Shown: piece after piece, positions 6,600-6,625 of the stretch
Position numbering within the stretch: the stretch's first letter is position 1
How the letters are laid out: each line of letters starts with the position of its first letter
From: CAYWTS01 sp964461265
GTDB taxonomy: Bacteria; Bacteroidota; Ignavibacteria; Tepidaquicellales; OLB5
Assembly: GCA_964461265.1 (NCBI GenBank)
Contig: CAYWTS010000069.1
Location: 1-6,625 of the forward strand
DNA: 6,625 bases
Direction: 5' to 3'
Notes under the pieces: model-generated
What the model saw: the letters and a program-made list of their open reading frames with translations, nothing else
Databases searched by the model: none
Told to the model about the DNA's origin: nothing
Position numbers and translations under genes: made by a program

Positions 6600-6625
6600 T
6601 GTATTTTTTCGGAAATACCTGCTAA

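Noticed and set aside
6601..6618. Inverted repeat GTATTT/AAATAC as a terminator
   Set aside because: A 6-bp stem with two G-C pairs and no clean T tract on either side is too weak to call.
6534..6625. Minus-strand frame open from the right edge to a TAA three bases before the PHP start, as the tail of an upstream gene
   Set aside because: It is only about 28 codons in AT-rich sequence and not protein-like in composition. The same bases hold a promoter-like TATCTTTG. More sequence to the right would settle it.
6584..6625. Plus-strand 13-codon ORF (METLEMYFFGNTC) ending exactly at the window edge
   Set aside because: It is too short, has no ribosome binding site, and lies opposite the promoter region of the PHP gene.

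Overview
The window reads as a housekeeping stretch of an AT-rich bacterial chromosome, probably a draft or metagenome scaffold because it contains a run of exactly 100 N. Three signs point to the Bacteroidota/Chlorobiota/Ignavibacteriota (FCB) group. Two intergenic regions carry a TAnnTTTG element, the -7 box known from Bacteroidota promoters. Most start codons lack a convincing Shine-Dalgarno sequence. The RecJ N-terminus (MLQKKW...) and overall protein style also fit this group. The placement is inference, and I cannot name a genus.

Layout. Positions 1-118 are AT-rich and hold no gene I can establish. A tRNA-Leu(CAG) follows at 171-255 behind a good Bacteroidota-type promoter (119-149). 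Next comes a plus-strand cluster of four tightly spaced genes: recJ (343-2115), yebC (2118-2885), ruvC (2914-3453) and ruvA (3464-3935). The spacings are 2, 28 and 10 nt, so they look like one operon. The ruvA gene is interrupted by the N gap (3769-3868), but its 3' end can be read on the far side. ruvA converges, with 12 nt between, on a minus-strand pair transcribed from the right: a PHP-domain metallohydrolase of the CehA/McbA type (6533-5448), then purF (5447-3948). The PHP stop codon directly abuts the purF ATG, and a second TAnnTTTG promoter candidate lies upstream of the pair (6599-6569).

How the genes work together. RecJ degrades 5'-ended single strands in recombination and repair. 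RuvA binds Holliday junctions and RuvC cuts them, so the plus-strand operon joins an early and a late step of homologous recombination. The motor RuvB is not in the window. YebC is a translation or regulatory factor that often sits beside ruvC. On the other strand, PurF catalyses the first committed step of purine synthesis and is coupled to a hydrolase of unknown substrate.

I found no mobile element, CRISPR array, phage gene or clearly new system. The points most worth a second look are the PHP-purF coupling, the mis-sized gap in ruvA, and the paired lineage-specific promoter elements.
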